NCBI RefSeq assembly: GCF_010685995.1
Contig: NZ_JAAGWK010000009.1
Location: 1 to 64,000, forward strand
From: Goekera deserti
Lineage (GTDB): Bacteria; Actinomycetota; Actinomycetes; Mycobacteriales; Geodermatophilaceae
Direction of reading: 5' to 3'
Length of the DNA: 64,000 bases
The notes below the pieces were generated by a model. It was not told the DNA's origin, did no database searches, and saw nothing but the letters and a program-made list of their open reading frames with translations. Shown in pieces: positions 28,938 through 36,506 of the stretch. A program made the position numbers and the translations under genes. The first letter of the stretch is position 1. The number at the start of each line of letters is the position of its first letter.

Positions 28938-29818
28938 CCCTGCAGGTGGCAGTGGTGCAGTCCGGCGGGCAGGGCAGCGACCCGGCGGCCGGCCTCGAGC
29001 AGCTGTGCGCGCTGGTCGAGCAGGCCGCCACCCCGGGCACCGACCTGGTGGTGCTGCCCGAGCTCTGCTCCTCGCCCTACTTCTGCACCACCCGGGACGC
29101 CGCGCGGCACTCCCGGGCCGAGCCGCTGAGCGGGCCGACGACGACGGCGTTCGCCGCGCTCGCCGCCCGGCTCGGGGTCGCGGTGATGTTCGGGGTGTAC
29201 GAGCGGGCGGCCGACGGGTCGCTCTACAACAGCGCGGTGCTCCTCGACCGCACCGGTGCCCTGGTCCGGCCCACGGCACTGGACGGCACCGAGGCACCGG
29301 CGTACCGCAAGATGTCGATCCCCTCGGTGTGCACCCCGGACCTGGACACCGACGAGAAGTTCTACTTCAAGCCCGGTCCCGAGCCGGTGGCGTTCACCCT
29401 GGACGGCGTCCGGCTGGGCTGCGTCATCTGCTACGACCGCAGCTTCCCGGAGTACTGGCTGGCCGCCCGGGCGCTCGGGGCGCAGGTGGTGGTGGCGCTG
29501 GTCAGCTCCTTCGGCTGGCGGGACGGCCTGTTCGTCGACGAGCTGGTGGTGCGCGCCTTCGAGACCCAGGTGTTCGTCGTGGCCGCCAACCGCGGTGGAC
29601 CGGAGACCTTCGAGGGCGCGACGACGTCGTTCTTCGGGCGCAGCTGCGTCATCGACCCCACCGGCGTGCTGCTCGCCGAGGCTCCGGCGCACGAGTCCCC
29701 GGTGACGCTGCACGCCACCCTGGACCTCGCCGCGGTGGACGCCGCCCGCTCCCGGCTGCCGCTGGCCCGGGACCGCCGCGCCGACGTGCTGGCCCTGCTC
29801 GCCCGGGCCGCGCGCTGA
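28934..29818 (+). CDS. Nitrilase-superfamily carbon-nitrogen hydrolase
   Basis: A 294-residue protein with the Glu-Lys-Cys triad E43 (VVLPELCSS), K126 (YRKMSIP) and C166 (LGCVICYDRSFPE). Overall it resembles N-carbamoylputrescine amidase and beta-ureidopropionase, which hydrolyse N-carbamoyl amines to amine, CO2 and ammonia. With the cysteine hydrolase before it and the amidase after it, three different amide/carbamoyl hydrolases follow RutA, which suggests stepwise removal of nitrogen from the substrate. The ATG overlaps the preceding stop (ATGA). Confidence 0.9.
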   Translation: MTLQVAVVQSGGQGSDPAAGLEQLCALVEQAATPGTDLVVLPELCSSPYFCTTRDAARHSRAEPLSGPTTTAFAALAARLGVAVMFGVYERAADGSLYNSAVLLDRTGALVRPTALDGTEAPAYRKMSIPSVCTPDLDTDEKFYFKPGPEPVAFTLDGVRLGCVICYDRSFPEYWLAARALGAQVVVALVSSFGWRDGLFVDELVVRAFETQVFVVAANRGGPETFEGATTSFFGRSCVIDPTGVLLAEAPAHESPVTLHATLDLAAVDAARSRLPLARDRRADVLALLARAAR

Positions 29819-29832
29819 CCCCCGGGGGCGCG

Positions 29833-31632
29833 GTGACGGCGGGCGAGCCGGCCGCGGTGACGACGGGCGCGGTGGGCGAGCCGGCTGCGGTGACGACGGG
29901 CGCGGTGGAGGAGCCGGCCGGGGTGGCCTGGGGTCCGGCGCTCGGCGGCGAGCGGATGGCTGCCGCGCGCGGCTGGGCCGGCGAGGGGCTGCGGCGCTCC
30001 CGGGAGCGCCCGCTGCCGCTGCCCACGCCCGCCGACGGGTCGGAGCCCGCGCACTTCGCCGCGCTGCTGGCCCGGCCGGTGGCGCCCGAGCCGGCCGGAC
30101 CCGCGGTGCGTCACCCCGCCGCATCCCGGTCCGTCGCCGAGTCGTCCCGCGCCGAGCTGCCCGGTACCCAGTTGGCTGCTGCCCCGTTGGCTGCTGCCCA
30201 GTTGGCTGCTGCCCAGTTGGCTGCTGCCCAGCTGCCCGTGGCCGGGCAGCTGCACCTCGCCGGCGTGACCGGGCTGCTGGCCGGCTTCGCGGCCGGCGCC
30301 TTCACCCCGACCGACGTCGTGGACGAGCTGACCGCCCGCATCGCCGAGCGGGGGGCGAGGACCGGGGCGGTGCTGCGGGTGCTCGCCGGTGCCGCGGACG
30401 CCGCCGCGGAGAGCTCCGCCCGCTGGCGCGCGGGCAACGCCCGGCCGCTGGAGGGCGTGCCGTTCGGGGTCAAGGACGTGCTGGACGTGGCCGGCGCGGT
30501 GGTCACCAGCGGCAGCCGGGTCACCGGCGACCGGATCGCCGCCACCGACGCCACCGCGGTCGCCCGCTGGCGGGCGGCCGGCGCCGTCCCGCTGGCGATG
30601 CTGGCCACCAGCGAGTTCGCCTGCGGGGCGCCGCAGAACGGCCGCTACGGCGCGGTGCGCAACCCGTGGGACCAGCGTCGCTGGACCGGCGGCTCCTCCA
30701 CCGGTTCGGGCGCCGCGCTGGCCGACCGGCTGGTGCCGCTGGCGCTGGGTACCGACACCGCCGGCTCGATCCGGCTGCCCTCGGCCTGGTGCGGCACGAC
30801 CGGCCTGAAGCCGACCTACGGCCGGGTGCCGCGGACCGGCGTCGCGACGCTGTCCTGGACGCTGGACCACGTGGGCCCGATGGCCCGCACCGCCGAGGAC
30901 CTGGCACTGGTCCTGCCGTTGCTCTCCGGCCCGGACGGCGTCGACCCCAGCGCGCTGACGGGCTACGACCAGCCCGGGCCGCTGTCACCGGACCTCACCG
31001 GCCTGCGGGTCGGTGTGCCCGGCAGCTGGTTCACCGACTGCGTGGACAGCCAGGTGCTGTTGGCCTTCGAGGCGGCGCTGACCGTGCTGGTCGACGCGGG
31101 CGCGCAGCTGGTGCCGGTGGCCGAGGGCGACCTGCAGCCGGTGTTCGACGAGGCGTGGACGATCCTCTACGCCGAGCTGGCCTCCGGTCACGAGGGCGGC
31201 CCGCAGCGCGCGGGGCTGTACGACGACGGCCTGCTCGACCGGCTCTCCCGCGGGGTGGTGATCGGCGCGACCGACTACCTGCGGGCGCTCCGGCGGCGCG
31301 CATCGGTGACCGCGGAGCTGGCCGCGCGGCTCTTCGGCGGTGCCGACGTGCTGCTCACCCCGGGCCCCGGTGCGCGGGCACCGCTGCTGGCGGACCTGCT
31401 GCTGGACGTCGACGGCGAGCAGCTGCCCATGCTGTCGGTGCACTCGCGCAACACGGTGCCCTTCGACCTGACCGGCATGCCGGCGCTGATGCTGCCTGCC
31501 GGCACCGACGACCACGGCATGCCGATGGCCGTGCAGGTGGTGGCCCCGCACCACCGCGACGAGCTGTGCCTGCGGGTCGGGCTGGCCCTCCAGGCGCGCA
31601 CGGCGCACCACCGGGCCGTCCCGCCCGGCTGA
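29833..31632 (+). CDS. Amidase-signature hydrolase with repeat-rich N-terminus
   Basis: A 599-residue amidase-signature enzyme. The catalytic core starts near residue 140 (LHLAGVTGLLAGF); the Ser-Ser-Lys triad is K214 (GVKDVLD), the cis-serine in TGGSSTGSG (286-293) and nucleophile S312 (GTDTAGSIRLPS). Residues 1-138 are unusual: two 11-residue repeats, a segment PLPLPTPADGSEPAHFAALL, then four LAAAQ-type repeats. GTG at 29833, fourteen bases after the nitrilase stop, is the first plausible start; a start nearer the core cannot be excluded. It would release ammonia from an amide in the pathway. Confidence 0.85.
   Translation: MTAGEPAAVTTGAVGEPAAVTTGAVEEPAGVAWGPALGGERMAAARGWAGEGLRRSRERPLPLPTPADGSEPAHFAALLARPVAPEPAGPAVRHPAASRSVAESSRAELPGTQLAAAPLAAAQLAAAQLAAAQLPVAGQLHLAGVTGLLAGFAAGAFTPTDVVDELTARIAERGARTGAVLRVLAGAADAAAESSARWRAGNARPLEGVPFGVKDVLDVAGAVVTSGSRVTGDRIAATDATAVARWRAAGAVPLAMLATSEFACGAPQNGRYGAVRNPWDQRRWTGGSSTGSGAALADRLVPLALGTDTAGSIRLPSAWCGTTGLKPTYGRVPRTGVATLSWTLDHVGPMARTAEDLALVLPLLSGPDGVDPSALTGYDQPGPLSPDLTGLRVGVPGSWFTDCVDSQVLLAFEAALTVLVDAGAQLVPVAEGDLQPVFDEAWTILYAELASGHEGGPQRAGLYDDGLLDRLSRGVVIGATDYLRALRRRASVTAELAARLFGGADVLLTPGPGARAPLLADLLLDVDGEQLPMLSVHSRNTVPFDLTGMPALMLPAGTDDHGMPMAVQVVAPHHRDELCLRVGLALQARTAHHRAVPPG
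29842..29907 (+). repeat. 33-bp in-frame tandem duplication (amidase N-terminus)
   Basis: Two adjacent 33-base copies, 29842-29874 and 29875-29907, differ at one base and encode GEPAAVTTGAV twice. Confidence 0.8.
30171..30230 (+). repeat. 15-bp tandem repeat, four copies (amidase N-terminus)
   Basis: GTTGGCTGCTGCCC(C/A) is repeated four times without gaps and encodes LAAAP/LAAAQ units in the amidase N-terminal extension. Use of TTG for leucine is unlike the flanking codons, which suggests recent expansion. Confidence 0.85.
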
Positions 31633-31737
31633 GCCCGGCTCACCCCACCCCGGCCGCGTGCCACACGTTCGGGTGACGACCCCGGCCAGGACACCCGGCG
31701 ACCTGCCCCGCGCCTGCCGGGCACCTACCCTCCGGCC

Positions 31738-31971
31738 GTGACCAGTTCCAGACCGGGTCGGGCCCGCGGCGCGGCGCGGCGGCTCACCGATCCCGTCGTC
31801 CGGGAGCTGCTGGTGGTGCTGCTGGCGACGGCGGCCGCGCTGTGGGCAGTGGACGTCCTGCTCGGCGGCGGTGTCCCGGGATGGCTCCCGGTCGTGCTGC
31901 TCGCCGCTGCGCTCGGTGTGCTCGGCGTCCCGGCGTGGACCCGGGGCACCCGGCCGGCGGGGGTCCGGTGA
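31738..31971 (+). CDS. Small membrane protein (77 aa)
   Basis: Not recognised as a family. Two predicted membrane segments, LLVVLLATAAALWAVDVLL and WLPVVLLAAALGVLGVPAW, follow a basic N-terminus. GTG start at 31738. The stop overlaps the GTG of the next gene (GTGA), so it is coupled to the following membrane protein and the GPP34-like protein; the three probably act together at the membrane. Confidence 0.65.
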   Translation: MTSSRPGRARGAARRLTDPVVRELLVVLLATAAALWAVDVLLGGGVPGWLPVVLLAAALGVLGVPAWTRGTRPAGVR

Positions 31972-32633
31972 GGCCGACCGGGCAGGACGTCGACTGGGAC
32001 GCCGTGGTGCGGCGGTCCCGGCGGCGCGGCTGGTACGCCGGGGCGTGGCTGGTGCTCGCCGCCTGGTCGTTGGTGCGGCTGCACGCCGACCTGTTCGCCG
32101 ACCCCGGCACGCGCTGGCTCTTCGTCGGCGTCACGGCCCTGGTGACCGCGCTGGTGGGCGGGACCGTCGCGCTGAGCCGTCGTCGCACCGGGCGGGTCGA
32201 CCGGCGGACCGCCGCCATCGCGCAGTACGCCGTCCAGCACCACGTCGACCCGGGCGAGCCCGCGCGGGAGGCCGCCGACCGACAGGCCCGGATGGCGGCA
32301 GCGCTCCGCTGGTACGCGCCGTTCTACGTGCTGCTGCTGGTCCAGCCGCTGCTGCGCCTGGGCGACGAGGTGGCGGTCGAGCCCTCCTCGGTGCTGGCGG
32401 CGCTCGTGTTCGCCTCCGGCTTCGTCTGCATCAGCGCGTGGACCTTCCTGCACGGCACCGCCGCAGTCCGATGGACGGCCGATCCGCCCGGTCCGCCCCG
32501 TCCCGCCCCGCCGGCGACCGCGTGGGAACTGCGGACGACCGGTCGTCGGGCCCGGACGTGGCGCGCAACGGCCCTGGTCTGCCTGGTCGTCGGCTCCGTG
32601 CTGGTCGTCGCCTCCCGGGCGCTCGGATCATGA
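31968..32633 (+). CDS. Hypothetical membrane protein (221 aa)
   Basis: No family recognised. About four membrane helices in two pairs: AGAWLVLAAWSLVRL and WLFVGVTALVTALVGGTVAL, then APFYVLLLVQPLLRL and VLAALVFASGFVCISAWTFL, and a last one near the C-terminus (ATALVCLVVGSVLVVASRA). A soluble basic loop with AIAQYAVQHHVDPGEPAREAADRQARMAAAL separates the pairs. GTG start overlaps the stop before it, and its stop overlaps the next ATG. Confidence 0.7.
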   Translation: MRPTGQDVDWDAVVRRSRRRGWYAGAWLVLAAWSLVRLHADLFADPGTRWLFVGVTALVTALVGGTVALSRRRTGRVDRRTAAIAQYAVQHHVDPGEPAREAADRQARMAAALRWYAPFYVLLLVQPLLRLGDEVAVEPSSVLAALVFASGFVCISAWTFLHGTAAVRWTADPPGPPRPAPPATAWELRTTGRRARTWRATALVCLVVGSVLVVASRALGS

Positions 32634-33310
32634 ACCCGACCGCTCCCGCGCCGGCCCCCGGCGTCGCCGACCGGCTCGCCGCGCTGTGCCTCACCTGGCG
32701 CGGGCGGCTGCCGGCCACGCTGGCGCCCTCGGACACCGTCCGGGCGGGGCTGCTGGTCGACCTGGCGCTGGCCGGGCGGCTCACGTCCACCGAGACGAGC
32801 ATCGAGCTGGACAGCACGCCCACCGGGTCGCCGGCGGCCGACGCGCTGCTGGCCGCGATGGACGCCGACCCGGACCGCCCGCTCGACGACTGGCTCGACG
32901 AGCGGGCGATCGGTCTGGAGCAGGTGGTGGCCGCCCTGCTGGAGTCCGGGCAGTGGCGGGTGACCCGCAGCGGCCCGTTGCGCCGGCGCAGCCTGGCGCC
33001 GGCCGACCCGCCGCCCGGCTGGGACGGGCGGGACGGCGGCGACTGGACGGTGCACCTGCGCGAGCCGGCCGAGCTGTCACCCGCGGACGCCGCGGTGGCC
33101 GCGCTCGCCGTCACCGGCGGCCTGCTCGGGCCGGCCCGAGAGACCGGCCACGCCGACGAGCCGGCCGCGGTCCCGGCGGCGGTGCTGGACCGCACCGGCG
33201 CCGCCCGGTGGCTGTGCGCCGCGGCGGTCGAGCACCTGGCGTGGTCCCGGCAGCGGGACCGGCTGCAGTCAGCGCACCTGTACGTCAGCGACACCGTCGG
33301 ACCCGGCTGA
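32630..33310 (+). CDS. GPP34-family (GOLPH3-like) protein
   Basis: A 226-residue helical protein resembling the GPP34 family: AGLLVDLALAGRLTSTETSIELDSTPTG and the later DDWLDERAIGLEQVVAALLESGQWRV match its repeated pattern. In eukaryotes GOLPH3 binds PI4P and Golgi enzymes; bacterial members are common in actinomycetes and have no settled role. Third gene of a coupled set with two small membrane proteins, which fits a peripheral membrane protein. The ATG overlaps the preceding stop. Confidence 0.78.
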   Translation: MNPTAPAPAPGVADRLAALCLTWRGRLPATLAPSDTVRAGLLVDLALAGRLTSTETSIELDSTPTGSPAADALLAAMDADPDRPLDDWLDERAIGLEQVVAALLESGQWRVTRSGPLRRRSLAPADPPPGWDGRDGGDWTVHLREPAELSPADAAVAALAVTGGLLGPARETGHADEPAAVPAAVLDRTGAARWLCAAAVEHLAWSRQRDRLQSAHLYVSDTVGPG

Positions 33311-33462
33311 GGGCGCGGCGACCGGATCGGGCGGCTCGTCGCTGCCGGCGAACCAGGCTCCCACTGTACCGACACCGGGCCGTCCGCTCACACCCTCCCC
33401 AGCTCGGGAGCGAGCGGCGGCCTCAGGCGCGGCGGGCCGGAGTCCCCGGCAGGCCTGGGGCC

Positions 33463-34899
33463 TCAGCGGGTCCGGCGGAGCAGTGCGACGAACATCGCGT
33501 CGGTGCCGTGCCGGTGCGGCCACAGCTGGCCGTGCTCGCCGCGGGCCATGTCCGGCACCTCGGGGAACAGCGGCGCCACCGGCACCACCTCGACGTCGTC
33601 GCGGGCGGCGACCGGGGCCACCACGCCCACCGTCTCCGCCTCGTGCGGCGAGCAGGTCACGTAGGCGACCACTCCACCCGGGCGGACCGCGGCCAGCGCG
33701 GCGTCCAGCAGGGCCCGCTGCAGCGCGACGAGCTCGGCGACGTCGTCGGCGGTGCGCCGCCAGCGCACCTCGGGACGGCGGCGCAGTGCGCCCAGCCCGG
33801 TGCAGGGCGCATCGAGCAGCACCCGGTCGAACCCGCCGGCCGGCCACGGCGGCGCGGTGCCGTCGGCGACCAGCACCTCGACGTCGTCCTGGCCCTCCAG
33901 CGCGGCGCGCACCAGCTCGACGCGGTGCTCGGCCCGGTCTGCGGCGGTCAGCCGGACGCCGGCCGGGCGCACCGCGGCCAGCAGTGCCGCCTTGCCACCG
34001 GGACCGGCGCACATGTCCAGCCACGCCACGTCGGGCCCCTCCAGCGGGGCGCGGGTCAGCGCGAGGGCGGCCAGCTGGCTGCCCTCGTCCTGCACGCCGG
34101 CGGTGTGCGCCTGCACCGAGGGCAGCCGGCCGGGGTCACCGGAGCCCAGCCGCACCGCGTACGGCGACCACGGCCCGGGCACGCCGTCGGACTCGGCCAC
34201 CAGCTCCTCCCGCGGCACCTGCCGGGCGACCAGGTGCACCTCCGGGGCGACGTCGTCAGCCAGCAGCGCCGCCTCCAGCTCGTCACCCTCGGTGCCCAGT
34301 GCCTCCCGCCACGCCTCCACGACCCAGCGCGGGTGGTCGGTGGACAGCACCAGCCGCTGCACCTCGTCGGCCGGCGCCAGCGTGGCAAGCCAGCTCTCCC
34401 GGTCACCGCCGGCGGCCACCTTGCGCAGCACCGCGTTGACCAGCCCGGACGCGCCGGTGCCGACGATCGCGCGGGTGAGCGCCACGGTGGTGTCGACGGC
34501 GGCGTGGGCGGGCACCCGCAGGTCGAGCAGCTGGTGGGCTCCCAGGCGCAGCAGGTCGAGCACCCGGGGGTCCAGCTCGGCCAGCGGGCGGCTCACCAGC
34601 CCGGTGAGGACGGCGTCCAGCGTGCCGGTCGCGCGCAGCGTGCCGTAGGCCAGCTGGGTGGCGAAGGCGGCGTCCCGCGGCTCGAGCTGGCGCTCGCGCA
34701 GCAGCTGGGGCAGCAGCAGGTTGGCGTAGGCGGCGCGGCTGGTCACGCCGTCCAGCACGTCGTAGGCGGTGAGCCGGGCGCCGTCGAGCACCGGGCGCAC
34801 CCGGCGGCTCTCCGGCCGGGCCTGCTTGGTGCGGGGGCCGGCGGGGCGACCCGTCGGCCCACCCCCGGCGCGGCGGCCCCGCGCTGACGGTCCGCTCAC
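33463..34899 (-). CDS. rsmB: 16S rRNA m5C967 methyltransferase
   Basis: Methylates C967 of 16S rRNA with SAM. A 478-residue protein: basic leader (1-40), NusB-like RNA-binding domain (about 40-170), then the Rossmann methyltransferase with SAM motif [15 protein letters not shown] and the two catalytic cysteines in [20 protein letters not shown] and [11 protein letters not shown]. The GTG start overlaps the fmt stop (GTGA). The fmt-rsmB pairing is widely conserved and links it to translation. Confidence 0.95.
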   Translation of the reverse strand: MSGPSARGRRAGGGPTGRPAGPRTKQARPESRRVRPVLDGARLTAYDVLDGVTSRAAYANLLLPQLLRERQLEPRDAAFATQLAYGTLRATGTLDAVLTGLVSRPLAELDPRVLDLLRLGAHQLLDLRVPAHAAVDTTVALTRAIVGTGASGLVNAVLRKVAAGGDRESWLATLAPADEVQRLVLSTDHPRWVVEAWREALGTEGDELEAALLADDVAPEVHLVARQVPREELVAESDGVPGPWSPYAVRLGSGDPGRLPSVQAHTAGVQDEGSQLAALALTRAPLEGPDVAWLDMCAGPGGKAALLAAVRPAGVRLTAADRAEHRVELVRAALEGQDDVEVLVADGTAPPWPAGGFDRVLLDAPCTGLGALRRRPEVRWRRTADDVAELVALQRALLDAALAAVRPGGVVAYVTCSPHEAETVGVVAPVAARDDVEVVPVAPLFPEVPDMARGEHGQLWPHRHGTDAMFVALLRRTR

Positions 34900-35828
34900 G
34901 CGCCGAGCACCTCCCCTGCGGTCGGCCGGGCGCCGCGCGCCCAGTCCGGTGCCGGCTGCAGCCGCTTGCCGGCGGGCTGCACCTGGCCCAGCCGCACGGC
35001 ACCGGAGCCGGTGCCGACCAGGACGCCGTCCGGGCGGACCGACAGCTCACCGGGCGCCAGCCCCGGGTCGTCGCCGGTGACCGGTGTCAGCGGTCCCAGC
35101 CGGAGCCGGTCGCCGCGCCACAGCGTCCACGCGCCCGGCGCCGGGGTCAGCCCGCGCACCCGGCGGTCGACCACGGTCGCCGGCAGCGCCCAGTCGACCT
35201 GCGCGTCGGCGGTCTCGATCCGCGGCGCCAGGCTGATCCCGTCGGTGGGCTGCGGCTCGGCGACCAGCGTGCCCGCCTCGATGCCGTCCAGGGTGGCCAC
35301 CAGCAGGCCCGCGCCGCTCAGCGCCAGCCGGCCCAGCAGGTCACCGGCGGTGTCGGCCGGGCCGATGGGCTCGGTGACCACGCCGTAGACCGGCCCGGTG
35401 TCCAGCCCGGCCTCCAGCCGGAAGGTGGCGGCACCGGTGAGCTGGTCGCCGGCCATGATCGCGTGCTGCACGGGTGCCGCGCCCCGCCAGGCGGGCAGCA
35501 GCGAGAAGTGCAGGTTCACCCAGCCGTGCCGGGGCAGCTCCAGCGCGGCCGGTGGCACCAGCGCGCCGTAGGCCACCACCGGGGCGCAGTCGACGGCGAG
35601 GTCGGTGAGCTGCTCCAGGAACGCGGGCTCACGCGGCGACCGCGGCTGGAGCACCGGGACGCCGGCGGCGTCGGCGCGCTCGGCGATCGGGGACCGCACC
35701 GACCGGCGGCCCCGCCCGGCCCGGGCATCGGGCCGGGTCAGCACGGCCACCACGTCGTGCCGCGAGCCGAGCAGCGCGTCCAGCGACGGGACGGCGGCCT
35801 CGGGCGTGCCGGCGAAGAGGAGCCTCAG
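34896..35828 (-). CDS. fmt: Methionyl-tRNA formyltransferase, apparent CTG start
   Basis: Formylates initiator Met-tRNA with 10-formyl-THF. A 310-residue protein with [18 protein letters not shown] at the N-terminus, the catalytic [20 protein letters not shown], and [10 protein letters not shown] in the C-terminal domain. Family proteins start MRLxFAGTP; the equivalent codon here is CTG at 35828, overlapping the def stop (CTGA) and preceded by AAGGTGA seven bases upstream. The nearest in-frame GTG lies about two dozen codons upstream inside def and would add an unrelated leader. A CTG start is therefore the best reading. Confidence 0.93.
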   Translation of the reverse strand: MRLLFAGTPEAAVPSLDALLGSRHDVVAVLTRPDARAGRGRRSVRSPIAERADAAGVPVLQPRSPREPAFLEQLTDLAVDCAPVVAYGALVPPAALELPRHGWVNLHFSLLPAWRGAAPVQHAIMAGDQLTGAATFRLEAGLDTGPVYGVVTEPIGPADTAGDLLGRLALSGAGLLVATLDGIEAGTLVAEPQPTDGISLAPRIETADAQVDWALPATVVDRRVRGLTPAPGAWTLWRGDRLRLGPLTPVTGDDPGLAPGELSVRPDGVLVGTGSGAVRLGQVQPAGKRLQPAPDWARGARPTAGEVLGA

Positions 35829-36376
35829 TGCGGGCTCACCTTCACGACGGGGGCGGGCGCACCGGAGGGCAACCAGGCCTGCTGGCCCTGCCACTCCGCG
35901 CCGCCGAGTACGTCCAGCGCCGCGGCCCGGGCCTCGGCGTCCAGCCGGTCGACGAACAGCACGCCGTCCAGGTGGTCGGTCTCGTGCTGGATGGCGCGGG
36001 CGAGCTTGTGCGAGCCCTCGACCCGGATCGGCTCGCCGTGCTGGTCCCACCCGGTGGCGGCGACGTACAGGTGCCGGCGGCAGTCGAAGCGGAAGCCCGG
36101 GATGGAGAGGCAGCCCTCGGCGTCCTCCTCGGTCTCCTCCCCGACGGGGGTGACGTCGGGGTTGACGATGTGGCCGACCTCGCCGTCGACGAACCAGGTG
36201 AACACCCGCAGGCCCACGCCGATCTGCGGGGCGGCCAGCCCGGCCCCGCCGGCGGCGTGCATGGTCTCGGTCAGGTCGGTGACCAGCCGGCGCAGCTCGG
36301 CGTCGAAGTCGACGACGGGCGCGGCGGGGGTGCGCAGCACCGGGTCGCCCATGATCCGGATCGGGGTGACGCTCAC
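35825..36376 (-). CDS. def: Peptide deformylase
   Basis: Removes the N-formyl group from new proteins. A 183-residue metalloenzyme with all three motifs: [11 protein letters not shown], the cysteine motif EGCLSIPG, and QHETDHLDG. The start is taken as GTG 36376 ([15 protein letters not shown]); the open frame runs back into the dispersed repeat at 36449 without family similarity. The stop overlaps the CTG of fmt, so the two opposing enzymes of the formylation cycle are coupled. Confidence 0.95.
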   Translation of the reverse strand: MSVTPIRIMGDPVLRTPAAPVVDFDAELRRLVTDLTETMHAAGGAGLAAPQIGVGLRVFTWFVDGEVGHIVNPDVTPVGEETEEDAEGCLSIPGFRFDCRRHLYVAATGWDQHGEPIRVEGSHKLARAIQHETDHLDGVLFVDRLDAEARAAALDVLGGAEWQGQQAWLPSGAPAPVVKVSPH

Positions 36377-36448
36377 CCACCCAGGGTAGGCGGCCCGCCC
36401 GAGGGCCTCGCCGGCACCGGCTCCGCCGGCCCGGCAGACGCCCCGAGC

Positions 36449-36495
36449 GCGCCAGGATCGACACGAACGGCCCGCCAAGATGGCCATCTCGGCGG
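36449..36495. repeat. Dispersed palindromic intergenic repeat, copy 2
   Basis: Between priA and def. Bases 36472-36495 form a 24-base palindrome centred on GATGGCCATC with one mismatched pair, and 36449-36470 carry the reverse complement of CGTTCGTGTCG-AT-CCTGGCGC. As reverse complement it aligns with 2760-2799 at about 33 of 40 bases. Opposite orientation to copy 1. Confidence 0.7.
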
Positions 36496-36506
36496 ACCCC
36501 GCCCGG

